NCBI RefSeq assembly: GCF_025989125.1
Contig: NZ_JAPDNR010000001.1
Span: forward strand, 7,490,087-7,554,086
Source: Chitinophaga nivalis
Lineage (GTDB): Bacteria; Bacteroidota; Bacteroidia; Chitinophagales; Chitinophagaceae
DNA length: 64,000 bases
Reading direction: 5' to 3'
The notes under the pieces were generated by a model, which was given only the letters and a program-made list of their open reading frames with translations, ran no database searches and was not told where the DNA came from. Shown here piece after piece: positions 18,245 through 26,563 of this stretch. The position numbers and the translations under genes are program-made. Every line of letters begins with the position of its first letter. Within the stretch, counting starts at the first letter, position 1.

Positions 18245-19393
18245 CTATGCTGACACTTCTGACAGCTGCACGCGTTGCTTCATTTCTGCTTCTATATCGC
18301 CGATAAATTCATCGATCTGCTCCCGGCTTACGCCCGGCATACAGATAATGTGGCTATGGCCGTTTTCCGTAGCAATCTGCCATTTCCAGCGCAGTTCCCA
18401 GGATGGAGCGGGAAACACCACTGTCAACGCAGCCGGATTTCTCCAGGCTTTTACACCTATATCACGCAGGCGCTGTTCGGTGTAGGCGGCCATATCCAGG
18501 CATTCCTGGGCGCGTTGTCTCAGCCCATCACGACCCAGCTTTTTAATGGCATACCATAAAAACACAGGGCTATGACCGTTACGACTGCCACTGATAGTGG
18601 TATCCACCGTACCGATATAAGGAATGGCCTTACCAATACGTTCTTTATAGTTTTTCTTTACCATCACAACGCCACAGGGGAAAGGCGAGCCAATAAATTT
18701 ATGACCACTGATGGAAAGACTGTCGGTACCTTCCTGGAAATCAAAACCAGGCTTTAAATCCAGCAATGCGCTGTAGGTGCCTGCCAGGGCGGCGTCACAA
18801 TGGATGTAATAATTTTTCACAGCCAGGTCGCGTAATATCTGTTTCACCTTAGACAGGTCATCTTTGGCTTCCATCATGGTAGTACCAATGTTAGCCATGA
18901 TAATTACCGGCTGGTCTCTGTGCATCTGCAACATCTGCCGCAAGTCGTTATAATCCATTTCCCCGTTTTCCTGGGTACGGATCACGATGCTGCGCAGGTT
19001 TAACAGCTGAATATTTTTCTGTACACTGTAGTGGGTGGCTTCTGAATAATAGACGATGCCTTCGGGATACAGTTCCCGGGCTACGTAGAGGCCATAGAGG
19101 TTACCTTCTGAACCGCCGCTGGTCACATATCCCCACCAGTTATTTTCCGGTGCACGCAGGAGTTCCGCAAAAAACTGCAGGACTTCCTGTTCCAGGGAAC
19201 GGGAGTTCAGGTCGTAGGTAGATTCTACCATGGGATCGCCCACGTTATTTAACGGTAATCTGAGGAGCGGATAGAGTTCTGAATAATCAAAATCCTGTGC
19301 AATCGGGTAACCAATAAAGTATTTGGAACGTTCTTCAGCCTTTTCCATATACGCATGTAAGCGCTGGCTGTCTGCTATGCTCATTTGACTCAT
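18245..19393 (-). CDS. hdc: PLP-dependent histidine decarboxylase
   Basis: Group II PLP decarboxylase that should convert histidine to histamine and CO2. From the ATG at 19393 it has 382 residues, close to the roughly 378 of Gram-negative histidine decarboxylases. Its N-terminus (SIADSQRLHAYM, then YFIGYP) aligns by eye with the Morganella enzyme as I recall it. Key segments are the glycine-rich TSGGSEGNLYG, THYSV, NIGTTM, HCDAALAG (Asp of the pyridine-N contact) and SISGHKFIGSP, where the Lys (residue 232 from this start) binds PLP. The frame extends to a TTG at 19432, an alternative start with an AGGA upstream. It is divergent from an Lrp/AsnC gene, with a palindrome between them. Activity on another amino acid is possible but less likely. 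Confidence 0.8.
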   Translation of the reverse strand: MSQMSIADSQRLHAYMEKAEERSKYFIGYPIAQDFDYSELYPLLRLPLNNVGDPMVESTYDLNSRSLEQEVLQFFAELLRAPENNWWGYVTSGGSEGNLYGLYVARELYPEGIVYYSEATHYSVQKNIQLLNLRSIVIRTQENGEMDYNDLRQMLQMHRDQPVIIMANIGTTMMEAKDDLSKVKQILRDLAVKNYYIHCDAALAGTYSALLDLKPGFDFQEGTDSLSISGHKFIGSPFPCGVVMVKKNYKERIGKAIPYIGTVDTTISGSRNGHSPVFLWYAIKKLGRDGLRQRAQECLDMAAYTEQRLRDIGVKAWRNPAALTVVFPAPSWELRWKWQIATENGHSHIICMPGVSREQIDEFIGDIEAEMKQRVQLSEVSA

Positions 19394-19467
19394 ATCCAAA
19401 GGATTAATTTCTACAAAATTATCATCTCGCAAAATATAATCCTTGACTACTATAAAATACAGTAATT

Positions 19468-19496
19468 TATCCTGATTAGCTAATCAAAACAGGATA
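19468..19496. promoter_or_regulatory. Nested palindrome, candidate Lrp operator
   Basis: A perfect 12-bp palindrome (GATTAGCTAATC, 19474-19485) lies inside a 7-bp inverted repeat (TATCCTG at 19468-19474 and CAGGATA at 19490-19496). It is centred in the divergent gap between the decarboxylase and the Lrp-family regulator, the classic place for autoregulation and control of the neighbour. Confidence 0.5.
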
Positions 19497-19510
19497 TTAT
19501 CCCAAACACC

Positions 19511-19518
19511 TACCTTTG
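19511..19518 (+). promoter_or_regulatory. Candidate -7 box for the Lrp-family gene
   Basis: TACCTTTG matches the Bacteroidota -7 consensus TAnnTTTG. It lies 25 bases upstream of the ATG at 19543, which gives a short leader. I do not see a clear -33 TTTG at the expected distance; the palindrome occupies that region. Confidence 0.4.
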
Positions 19519-19542
19519 CAGGGTAAATTTCAGGAAAATAAT

Positions 19543-20007
19543 ATGGCAGAAAAAATAGATTTAATGGATACCCGCATCCTCAATCTGTTACAACAGGATG
19601 CTTCTCTGGGCATTAAGGAAATTGCCGCACAGATCGGACTCAGTCCCTCTCCCACGCATGAACGCATTAAACGGCTCAAACGGGAAGGCATTATTGAGAA
19701 ATATGTGGCTCTGGTGAACCGCGAGAAAACGGGCAAACAACTGCTCGTACTTTGTACCGTTACCCTCAAGCAACAGTCGGTAGAAACGCTCCAGCAATTT
19801 GAAGAGGCGATTATCCGGTTCAAGGAAGTACTGGAAGTGATGTGTATTGCAGGCAGTCATGACTACCTGCTTAAAGTGGTGGTAAATGATGTGAATGACT
19901 ACCACACCTTTGTGATGACACACCTGTCTTCCATTCCCAACATCTCCAATCTGAGCAGCAATTTTGTGCTGAAAGAAATCAAACGGGAAACAGCCTTGGA
20001 ATTATAG
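19543..20007 (+). CDS. Lrp/AsnC-family transcriptional regulator
   Basis: A 154-residue protein from the ATG at 19543, with AGGA at a good distance upstream. An upstream in-frame TTG at 19516 falls inside the promoter-like box and is rejected. The N-terminal winged helix-turn-helix (about 5-60) contains LMDTRILNLLQQDASLGIKE and IGLSPSPTHERIKRL. The C-terminal RAM domain (about 70-150) binds amino-acid effectors in this family and drives octamer formation. It is divergent from the histidine decarboxylase gene, so an amino-acid-responsive switch for that gene is the natural hypothesis. It converges with the LytTR response regulator, the stops being 20 bp apart with no terminator visible. Confidence 0.92.
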   Translation: MAEKIDLMDTRILNLLQQDASLGIKEIAAQIGLSPSPTHERIKRLKREGIIEKYVALVNREKTGKQLLVLCTVTLKQQSVETLQQFEEAIIRFKEVLEVMCIAGSHDYLLKVVVNDVNDYHTFVMTHLSSIPNISNLSSNFVLKEIKRETALEL

Positions 20008-20027
20008 GTTATCGCGCAGACGATTTT

Positions 20028-20792
20028 TTAGCGGTCCAGCTCTTTCCCTTCCAGCCAGTTTTTGAAATCAGATACTCTCTCGCGGCTAATAATAACATCA
20101 GTATCAACATGAGGATTTAATTGAAGGATTAATCGGCTATTATAATACGTTGTGATTTTTTTAATGGCATCGATATGCACAATAAACTGCCGGTTGATGC
20201 GGAAAAATACATTCCTGTCCAGCAGCTTTTCGATCTGGTCCAGTGAATAGTCCAGCGGCATTTTCTGATTACTGTTAGTGGCGGCATAAGTGATGCCTTT
20301 CACGAAATGCAGGTAAGCAATATCTTTTGCTTTGACATAGGTCAGCTGGTTATTCAGCCGGCCAATAAAACGGGTACTGTCTCTTTTCAGGAACTCCTCC
20401 GCAATGCGGGCAATATCAATACTATGATTGGATACCGGCTTTAATTCTTCATATTTTTTCAGCGCACTTTGCAGCTCTTTTGCGTCAATAGGTTTCATTA
20501 AATAATCGATGCTATTCACTTTAAAAGCCTGCAAGGCAAAACTATCATAGGCAGTGGTGAAGATGATCGGTGTTTTTACTTTTGCCTGTTTGAATAATTC
20601 AAAGCAGTTGCCGTCAGATAACTGGATGTCCATCATCATGAGGTCTACCGGTTCCTGTTTGGCCAGCCACTGTACGCCTTCCGATACCGAAGCAATGATC
20701 GCCACTACCTCAATCGTTGGATTACATTTCAGCAACAACTGTATTAACCGTTCTGAATTATGCGGTTCATCTTCAAAAATGACTACTTTCAT
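20028..20792 (-). CDS. LytTR-family response regulator
   Basis: A 254-residue protein with an N-terminal receiver domain (about 1-120: acidic FEDE at 6-9, phospho-acceptor Asp55 in MMDIQLSD, Thr of FTTAYD, Lys of YLMKP) and a C-terminal LytTR DNA-binding domain (about 150-250: FIGRLNNQLTYVKAKDIAYL, FFRINRQFIVHIDAI). It is phosphorylated by the adjacent LytS-type kinase, whose stop overlaps its start by one base (TAATG). It is the last gene of the operon with the lipid-type enzymes, which suggests autoregulation or signalling linked to envelope lipids. Confidence 0.93.
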   Translation of the reverse strand: MKVVIFEDEPHNSERLIQLLLKCNPTIEVVAIIASVSEGVQWLAKQEPVDLMMMDIQLSDGNCFELFKQAKVKTPIIFTTAYDSFALQAFKVNSIDYLMKPIDAKELQSALKKYEELKPVSNHSIDIARIAEEFLKRDSTRFIGRLNNQLTYVKAKDIAYLHFVKGITYAATNSNQKMPLDYSLDQIEKLLDRNVFFRINRQFIVHIDAIKKITTYYNSRLILQLNPHVDTDVIISRERVSDFKNWLEGKELDR

Positions 20793-21895
20793 TATTGTGT
20801 GATAATTGGAATTTTAACAACAAATACCTCATCTGTATCCTGCACTTCAATACTCATATTACTGGCCAGCTCGTATCGTTTGCGGATATTATCCAGGCCG
20901 ATGCCGGAAGATATTTCCGGAATGGTTTTCTTCCGCAGCGGATTGGAGACCAGTAAAAATCCGCCCTCACTTTTCACTTTAATCAACAAGGGTTCATTGG
21001 TAGAAAAACGATTGTGTTTAATTGCATTTTCTACCAGCATCTGTAAGGTAGCCGGCGGAATCATACCCCTGTCTTTTACTTTTTCTTCTACCTCCGCTAC
21101 AAACCGGATACTGTCCGGATGCCGGATACCAATCAGAAAAAGATAGGAATCCAGGAAGTCCAGTTCCGTTTCTATCGTTACCAGGTTATCAAATTTTTTA
21201 TCGAGGATATACCTGTAAATCTTGGCCAGCTGGGTGATGTATTCGGCAGAAAGATCTGCACTTTTATACACCAGATTGGTTAATACACTCAGGGAATTAA
21301 AAAAGAAATGCGGATCGATCTGATTACGCAGCGCATCATATTTGGCCTGTATATTTTCCCGCATCAGCCGTTCTGTTTTTATCTGGTATTCTTTCCATCC
21401 CTTGTAATAAAAGATGATGCCGTTGAAGGTCAGGATCAGCAGATAAAACATAAAGAGGCCGAAGTTCATATTATAACTCACCTCCCGGAAACTGATCCAG
21501 GCTTCATACCGGTTAAACAACCAGATGTCCATAACGGCATACAGCAACCCAAAGGTAAATGCTGCCAGGCCACCGTATATTACCAGTGTACTGCATAGTA
21601 CCAGCAGCCGGATAGAGGCCTGTTCCTTCCCGATCCACTTTTCCACACTACGGGCCAGCCATACAGCGCCCTCCCAGACCAGCAAACCAAACACCACATA
21701 ACACAGGCTGAATGCCTGCGACCGGATGATAGATCCACGTACACTATCTATAAAGGAAAGATCAAACGACCGGAATATTGCACTGAAGATATAGAGGATC
21801 AATATCCGGGATACATACCGGATCGTCTTGCTGCCAAATAAATTGCCATCAATAAAAAAATCATACCTGCTTTCCGCTTTCTTTTCTGTTACCAT
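20792..21895 (-). CDS. LytS/YehU-type sensor histidine kinase
   Basis: A 367-residue inner-membrane kinase. Four hydrophobic stretches (about 29-43, 62-80, 95-122 and 146-164) form the membrane sensor. The His_kinase (PF06580-type) motif NQIDPHFFFNSL puts the phospho-His at about 196, and the ATPase domain shows the N box MLVENAIKHNRF and the G motif SGIGLDNI. There is no recognisable periplasmic ligand domain, so the signal is unknown, perhaps sensed in the membrane. It overlaps one base with the extended SDR upstream and one base with the response regulator downstream, so production is tightly coupled. Confidence 0.93.
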   Translation of the reverse strand: MVTEKKAESRYDFFIDGNLFGSKTIRYVSRILILYIFSAIFRSFDLSFIDSVRGSIIRSQAFSLCYVVFGLLVWEGAVWLARSVEKWIGKEQASIRLLVLCSTLVIYGGLAAFTFGLLYAVMDIWLFNRYEAWISFREVSYNMNFGLFMFYLLILTFNGIIFYYKGWKEYQIKTERLMRENIQAKYDALRNQIDPHFFFNSLSVLTNLVYKSADLSAEYITQLAKIYRYILDKKFDNLVTIETELDFLDSYLFLIGIRHPDSIRFVAEVEEKVKDRGMIPPATLQMLVENAIKHNRFSTNEPLLIKVKSEGGFLLVSNPLRKKTIPEISSGIGLDNIRKRYELASNMSIEVQDTDEVFVVKIPIITQ

Positions 21896-22881
21896 TAGCA
21901 GTAATTGTGCTCTTTAAACCACGTGAGCGCTTTTCTGACCGCATCTTCCATGGGTGTATAAGTGACTTTCAGTTCGCGCACCGATTTTTTGCCGGTGTAA
22001 TAATTATCCAGACAAATCAAATACGCAGCTGTGTAGTTGAGTTTACCGGAACGGCCGCCCATCCTTTCTTTCAGGGATCCCAGCAATCCTGCCAGCTTCA
22101 ATACCCATACCGGTATCCGGATCATCAACCGGGATTCTTTTGCCACCTTTCCCAACAATTGAAAAAACTCTTTGTAACTCAGGTTATCACCGGCAAGCAA
22201 ATAACAATCGCCTACCTTTCCGTTGTCCAATGCATTCACAATTCCCTGACAAACGTCATTAATATAAACAAAATTCTTTCCTCCCGGCGGATAAAACAAT
22301 ACCTTTTTATGCAGCCCATACAAGAGCAGTTTACCTGAACTGGGTTTTATATCATTGGGGCCGATCATAAAGGTAGGATTAACAATTACAGCAGGCAATT
22401 GTTTCCTTTCTACCTGTTCCAGTACATATTGCTGGGCGAGGTATTTGGTATTGATATAACCGGAATTGGCATGGAACAAGGTAAATCCGTTCAGCTCATT
22501 GCCCGGCTGTGCTTTGCTCCCAGGGGCCATGGTATTGGCCGTGCTAACATAAATCAGCTTCTCTGTACGCTGTTCCAGGCAAGCCTCCACAATATACTGT
22601 GTGCCGATATAATTAATTCTTTCATAGGCTTCAAAAGAAATCGCCCACTGATCGGTGATGGCCGCCGTATGCACTACAGCCTGACAACCGGTTACTGCCA
22701 GCATCACATCGGCTTTGTTATCGATGTTACCGAAAAATACTTCACAGGGAATATCGGTTACACCGGTGAGATCTGCACCCCGCCTGACCAATATCCGCAC
22801 ATCATATCCCAGGCGATACAATTCTCTTGTAAGATTGGAGCCCAGGAAACCATTGGCGCCTGTTACCAGAATTTTTTTCAT
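21895..22881 (-). CDS. Extended SDR (NAD-dependent epimerase/dehydratase, dihydroflavonol-reductase-like)
   Basis: A 328-residue Rossmann-fold protein. The NAD(P) motif TGANGFLGS lies at residues 7-15, VVHTAA is present at the end of beta4, and the catalytic YxxxK appears as GYINTKY. The layout resembles the dihydroflavonol-4-reductase / 3-beta-HSD branch, whose members reduce or oxidise ketones on lipids, steroids or sugars. It is encoded nine bases downstream of the classical SDR and overlaps the kinase start by one base. Together with the hydroxylase and START protein it suggests redox steps on a lipid; the exact substrate is unknown. Confidence 0.87.
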   Translation of the reverse strand: MKKILVTGANGFLGSNLTRELYRLGYDVRILVRRGADLTGVTDIPCEVFFGNIDNKADVMLAVTGCQAVVHTAAITDQWAISFEAYERINYIGTQYIVEACLEQRTEKLIYVSTANTMAPGSKAQPGNELNGFTLFHANSGYINTKYLAQQYVLEQVERKQLPAVIVNPTFMIGPNDIKPSSGKLLLYGLHKKVLFYPPGGKNFVYINDVCQGIVNALDNGKVGDCYLLAGDNLSYKEFFQLLGKVAKESRLMIRIPVWVLKLAGLLGSLKERMGGRSGKLNYTAAYLICLDNYYTGKKSVRELKVTYTPMEDAVRKALTWFKEHNYC

Positions 22882-22890
22882 AGTACTATA

Positions 22891-23694
22891 TTAAACAGAA
22901 AACGTATAGGGAATCTCTTTTTTCACCTCCCGCGATACAATGCGCAGTTTCAGCCGCATCGGCAAAATGCCCATCAGCAAATGGTTTAACCGGTTCATAA
23001 ATCCGGGGATAATAGTCGGCTGCTGCTGCAATGTTCTCCGGAGCGCAATACTGGCGATACGGGTGGTAGACAACAAACCTATTTTCCCTTTTCGTCCCTG
23101 ACTGATCACCCGGCGGGTGGTATTGGAATTGGTCATAATAGGCCCCGGGTACACGACACTCACCGATAACCCCGTACCGGCCAGTTCTTCGCGTAATCCC
23201 AGTGAAAAGGAGGAAATGAATGCCTTGGATGCAGGGTATACTGTTTTATAGGCAATAGGCGTGAAAGCAGCCATACTGGAGATATTCATAATATAGCTCC
23301 GCTCATTTTTCAGCAGATGCGGTATCAGCAGGTGCGTGAGTAATGCCATACTCCGCACATTCAGCTGGATGATCTGATCAATACGTTCCAGCGAAGTATT
23401 GATCATGGCAGATGTACCGCCTACGCCGGCATTATTGATCAGAAAATCTATCCGGTAATGCTGTATAATATAGTTAATGTGATACCGCAGTTCAATACTG
23501 TCGGTAAGATCAAACTCAAATACCTTTACATCCACGCCACATTCTGCTACCAGGCTTCTGGCCAGCAAACGGGTAGCGCCCCCCGGCAAGGCAATCAGGA
23601 TAATATTGCGGCCGGCCTTCGCCACCTGAATGGCAAACTCTCTTCCCAGACCGGAGCTGGCGCCCGTAATCAATGTATAATGCAACTCGCTCAT
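22891..23694 (-). CDS. Short-chain dehydrogenase/reductase
   Basis: A 267-residue classical SDR with the cofactor motif TGASSGLG (10-17), the NNAG motif, an active-site Ser in MNISSMAAF and catalytic YPASK. It resembles the DltE / 3-oxoacyl reductase-like SDRs of lipid metabolism, including those with a C-terminal extension. Its ATG overlaps the stop of the START-domain gene by four bases (ATGA). The substrate is unknown; the operon context favours a lipid keto group. Confidence 0.87.
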   Translation of the reverse strand: MSELHYTLITGASSGLGREFAIQVAKAGRNIILIALPGGATRLLARSLVAECGVDVKVFEFDLTDSIELRYHINYIIQHYRIDFLINNAGVGGTSAMINTSLERIDQIIQLNVRSMALLTHLLIPHLLKNERSYIMNISSMAAFTPIAYKTVYPASKAFISSFSLGLREELAGTGLSVSVVYPGPIMTNSNTTRRVISQGRKGKIGLLSTTRIASIALRRTLQQQPTIIPGFMNRLNHLLMGILPMRLKLRIVSREVKKEIPYTFSV

Positions 23695-24332
23695 AAACTT
23701 TGTTTTTCTAAAATATTTCGGAAAGTCGTCATCGTAGCAAAAAGGTTATTCCGTACAATCGGGTCTGACACCCAGCGGGGAATTTTTTTGCTGCGGTTGG
23801 TAGAGATGATATAGGTAATCCGCATGGCGCCATTCCCTTCGTCTTCCATCAGCCATTTACCTCTGGTACCTGTAATGCGGGTGATACTGCCGGAAACCGG
23901 GAACCGGTTATGCAGGGTGCTTTCAAAAGTAATCTCACCGGCACGGGTATGCTGCGGTTGTTTATACAGATGATATAACAAACAGCAGTCCTGATCGCCG
24001 AAAGGCCAGGGTATCCCATACTTCGTATAGGTGATCCAGTTATCCGTATTTTCCCACTGCAGTACCTGGTATTCTTTGGCATTGGTGTTCCATACGGTGC
24101 CCTGGCGCTGATTGGTGAGTAATCTGGTTACGCCATCTACATCTGCCTTCACGGAAAAGACGGCTTTTATTTCCCGTACCTGCTCTCCGGATGCAGCAGG
24201 GATCCATCTTTCATACAGGGAAATGATCGCATCCTTTTTTACCAGCCGGAAGATATCTTCCCCGGCCTGATGCGCATATACTACCGGGAGACCGATGCAT
24301 AACAGATAAAATAATACCATCCATTTTTTCAT
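23691..24332 (-). CDS. Secreted START-domain lipid-binding protein
   Basis: A 213-residue protein from the ATG at 24332; the frame extends to 24365 but that would overlap the upstream gene. MKKWMVLFYLLCIGLPVVYA is a clean signal peptide. The mature part resembles bacterial START-domain proteins (WNTNAKEYQVLQW, TYTKYGIPWPFGDQDCC, then RGKWLMEDEGNGAMRITYII), a helix-grip fold with a lipid cavity. Family members bind sterols or phospholipids; the bacterial ligands are mostly unknown. Location is likely periplasmic. It lies between the fatty-acid hydroxylase and the SDR in one operon, so it could present or shuttle the lipid those enzymes modify. Confidence 0.75.
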   Translation of the reverse strand: MKKWMVLFYLLCIGLPVVYAHQAGEDIFRLVKKDAIISLYERWIPAASGEQVREIKAVFSVKADVDGVTRLLTNQRQGTVWNTNAKEYQVLQWENTDNWITYTKYGIPWPFGDQDCCLLYHLYKQPQHTRAGEITFESTLHNRFPVSGSITRITGTRGKWLMEDEGNGAMRITYIISTNRSKKIPRWVSDPIVRNNLFATMTTFRNILEKQSL

Positions 24333-24354
24333 GTGACACAGTTTTAACAGCCGG

Positions 24355-25017
24355 TTATTGTTCAAACATCAGTTGCTGCACGGCAGCCTGATCTTCCTTT
24401 TCTTTTTCCAGGTTGAACAACGTACCAAATACGATATCCCATAAAGTAGAACTTACCCCGAAGCCCTTTGTTTCATCTTTATAATGATGCAGATGATGAT
24501 TCCGCCACAGGGGCTTCATCCACGGGAAAGGCGGCGCCCAGGCATGAATGGCATAATGCATACTGCCATATGCCAGGTAGCCGGAAATAAAGCCCGGAAA
24601 AAACACAAAGGCATTGTGCCGCATCACACTATAAAAAAGGGCGAATAAAAATCCGGAAATAATCAGGCTGGGTACCGGCGGCATAAACAACCGCTGTTTG
24701 TCTCGCGGATAATGATGATGATTCCCATGCAGGGTATATGCCATCCGCCGCAGGGCCGGCTTTTCGCCCACCCAGTGAAAAACATAGCGGTGTGCGATAT
24801 ACTCAAAAAAAGACCAGAAAAAAACAGCGCCGGCATAAGTGAGCGCGATACGCCAGTAAGCATACAGTAAGGTTGTATGGCTGTAATAGAGCATGTACGC
24901 AATGATTGGCAGGTAGATGCCGAAAATAATTAACGGATGCGTTTTGGTCAGTGCCTCCAGGTACCGGCTTTTAAAAAGCCGGGCTTGTCCCTTGTTATGT
25001 ATTTTCTCGCTTCCCAT
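24355..25017 (-). CDS. Fatty-acid hydroxylase / sterol desaturase-superfamily membrane enzyme
   Basis: About 220 residues from the ATG at 25017 (an upstream ATG at 25098 would add 27 residues without homology-like features). Several membrane segments and the full histidine cluster of the superfamily are visible: HRYVFH, HGNHHHYP, HYAIH and NHHLHHY, which bind a di-iron centre. The size and spacing resemble Scs7-type fatty-acid/ceramide 2-hydroxylases. In sphingolipid-making Bacteroidota such an enzyme could 2-hydroxylate the N-acyl chain; this is inference. It is the first gene of the six-gene operon down to the LytTR regulator. Carotenoid hydroxylase is an alternative reading. Confidence 0.83.
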   Translation of the reverse strand: MGSEKIHNKGQARLFKSRYLEALTKTHPLIIFGIYLPIIAYMLYYSHTTLLYAYWRIALTYAGAVFFWSFFEYIAHRYVFHWVGEKPALRRMAYTLHGNHHHYPRDKQRLFMPPVPSLIISGFLFALFYSVMRHNAFVFFPGFISGYLAYGSMHYAIHAWAPPFPWMKPLWRNHHLHHYKDETKGFGVSSTLWDIVFGTLFNLEKEKEDQAAVQQLMFEQ

Positions 25018-25175
25018 ATAAAAAGTTTTGTGACAGTGCATAAGGTAATGCCGGTACAAAAGTGCAGCGGGAATCTTTCCGGGCAAACCAATTTCCATTG
25101 ATCTGTCGGTTCAGGTAGTTGAACTGTAGAAAAGGAAGTGCTATGTTGTAGCAGCGAAGGCGACTTTACGGACAC

Positions 25176-25211
25176 CATTTACAAAGACAGCAGTAACTGC
25201 CTTTGTAAATG
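25176..25211. promoter_or_regulatory. Bulged hairpin upstream of the lipid operon
   Basis: An 11-bp perfect stem (25176-25186 with 25201-25211) continues, after a 3-base bulge, into a 4-bp GCAG/CTGC stem with a TAA loop. It lies in the 238-320 bp gap between the zinc-ribbon gene and the fatty-acid hydroxylase. No T-run follows in either direction, so it may be a leader structure or operator rather than a terminator. Confidence 0.4.
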
Positions 25212-25336
25212 ATTGAATTTAATCAGGAAGATTTGAAGCATTATTTTCACTTATCCGTGAAAGCAGGCTGATTACGCAGGATCTATATAGGCGGGAGAAA
25301 TGATGCGTATAAATAGACGACGGGTTTTATCATTTA

Positions 25337-25963
25337 TTACTGTACCCGGTTAAAGCCCTCATCTATACCATAATCACGATCCACCCCATTGATCTCATCT
25401 TTATCCAACATTTCTTTCAACTCTTTTTTTGTCAACCTGATTTCCTCCTGCTTCACAAAAAAATCGTCCTCACTAAACCGGCTTACATAACGGGTATATA
25501 CCAGGTTACTGTGATAAGTCCAAATAGTATCCCCATTCATCTTACTTACTTTCAGAAAATAATAATTTGTCACTCCTTTTTCATCCTGTTGAATGGTGTA
25601 GACATCCCCTACATGCGGGTCTGCCACAAACTGTGCTTTTTCTTTTTGTGTATTAAGATTCGCGACAATTGCAAAAACAACTAATCCAGCCAGCATTATC
25701 AACCATGTATACAGGTAGAATGGGGTTCTGACCGACTTTTCATACTGTTGTTGCAGGCTGGCTATCCATTTGGGCTCTCCACAATTATTACAACGTATTT
25801 TTACTTCCTTACAGCCGATGGGAAAAACCGGCAAGAAGAATACATGGAAGTATTCCCGATATACTTTAATCTCCAGATCAAAATCATGGCAACTTTTACA
25901 ATCATGCGCCTGGTTGGTATCTGTTTTAATGTTGGCTATCTTTCTACCGTAAATGATAAACAT
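25337..25963 (-). CDS. Zinc-ribbon membrane protein of unknown function
   Basis: A 208-residue protein. The N-terminal half has two Cys pairs (CKSC at about 22-25 and CNNC at about 58-61), a zinc ribbon split by an aromatic-rich segment. One transmembrane helix (about 85-102; TWLIMLAGLVVFAIVANL) separates it from a charged C-terminal part rich in Glu and Lys. I do not recognise a named family beyond 'zinc-ribbon domain'. The gene is more AT-rich than its neighbours and stands alone, with a 600-bp gap upstream. The role is unknown. Confidence 0.7.
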   Translation of the reverse strand: MFIIYGRKIANIKTDTNQAHDCKSCHDFDLEIKVYREYFHVFFLPVFPIGCKEVKIRCNNCGEPKWIASLQQQYEKSVRTPFYLYTWLIMLAGLVVFAIVANLNTQKEKAQFVADPHVGDVYTIQQDEKGVTNYYFLKVSKMNGDTIWTYHSNLVYTRYVSRFSEDDFFVKQEEIRLTKKELKEMLDKDEINGVDRDYGIDEGFNRVQ

Positions 25964-26480
25964 AGGTGGATATTCGCTTTTAGTGCACTAATATATTAGT
26001 AAATATTCAACTATAAAAATAATCTACCTATCAGCAGAAAACAAGTTTATTCGGCTATAATCTATACGGGATGTGACTTATGTGAGAATTTCCGTAGAAC
26101 AAATATGGCAGGTATCTTCCTCCTATACGACACTCAAACCGGGCTCCATATCAGATGCCAACCTCATTATTTTCTTCCTGGGAATAAAAAAACGTTTATT
26201 TTCGTATACTATCTCCGCACGCTATATTTTCCTCCTGAGGTAAGGCTATTGATATTATTTTACCCAAAAAATCCGGTCGCTTTTGTTTTGCTTAGGTTTT
26301 GCATTCGTTTTACTAAGGTAGTGGTAAGCATTTCTGGTAAAATAGTATCATTCAGGCATCATTTTTCTCTTTACATAGGTTATATACTCCCTTTTTATTA
26401 CCCTATATGCTGGTTCAAAAATCTGCTGTATATCCCTCGCATACCAGAAGCACTTTAGCCATCTATTTATCCTTAAAAAA
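25964..26480. other. AT-rich gap without a convincing gene
   Basis: An AT-rich stretch between the zinc-ribbon gene and the terminator of the aminotransferase gene. A plus-strand 117-codon ORF (26105-26458) has low-complexity aromatic/basic composition and no recognisable motif, and I do not count it as a gene. I see no RNA gene here. Confidence 0.4.
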
Positions 26481-26519
26481 AACGAAACCTTGTAACAGTT
26501 GCTGTTACAAGGTTTCGTT
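26475..26519 (-). terminator. Strong intrinsic terminator of the aminotransferase gene
   Basis: A perfect 17-bp stem (26481-26497 with 26503-26519) with a 5-base loop. In the minus direction it is followed by a run of eight T residues. It lies 45 bp past the stop of the class V aminotransferase gene. Confidence 0.92.
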
Positions 26520-26563
26520 ATAGACATTTGTATTCTAACGCTTCAGGACGATTCCAGGATATA

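Noticed and set aside
26105..26458. Plus-strand 117-codon ORF
   Set aside because: Aromatic and basic low-complexity product in an AT-rich gap with no recognisable family and no conserved start context.
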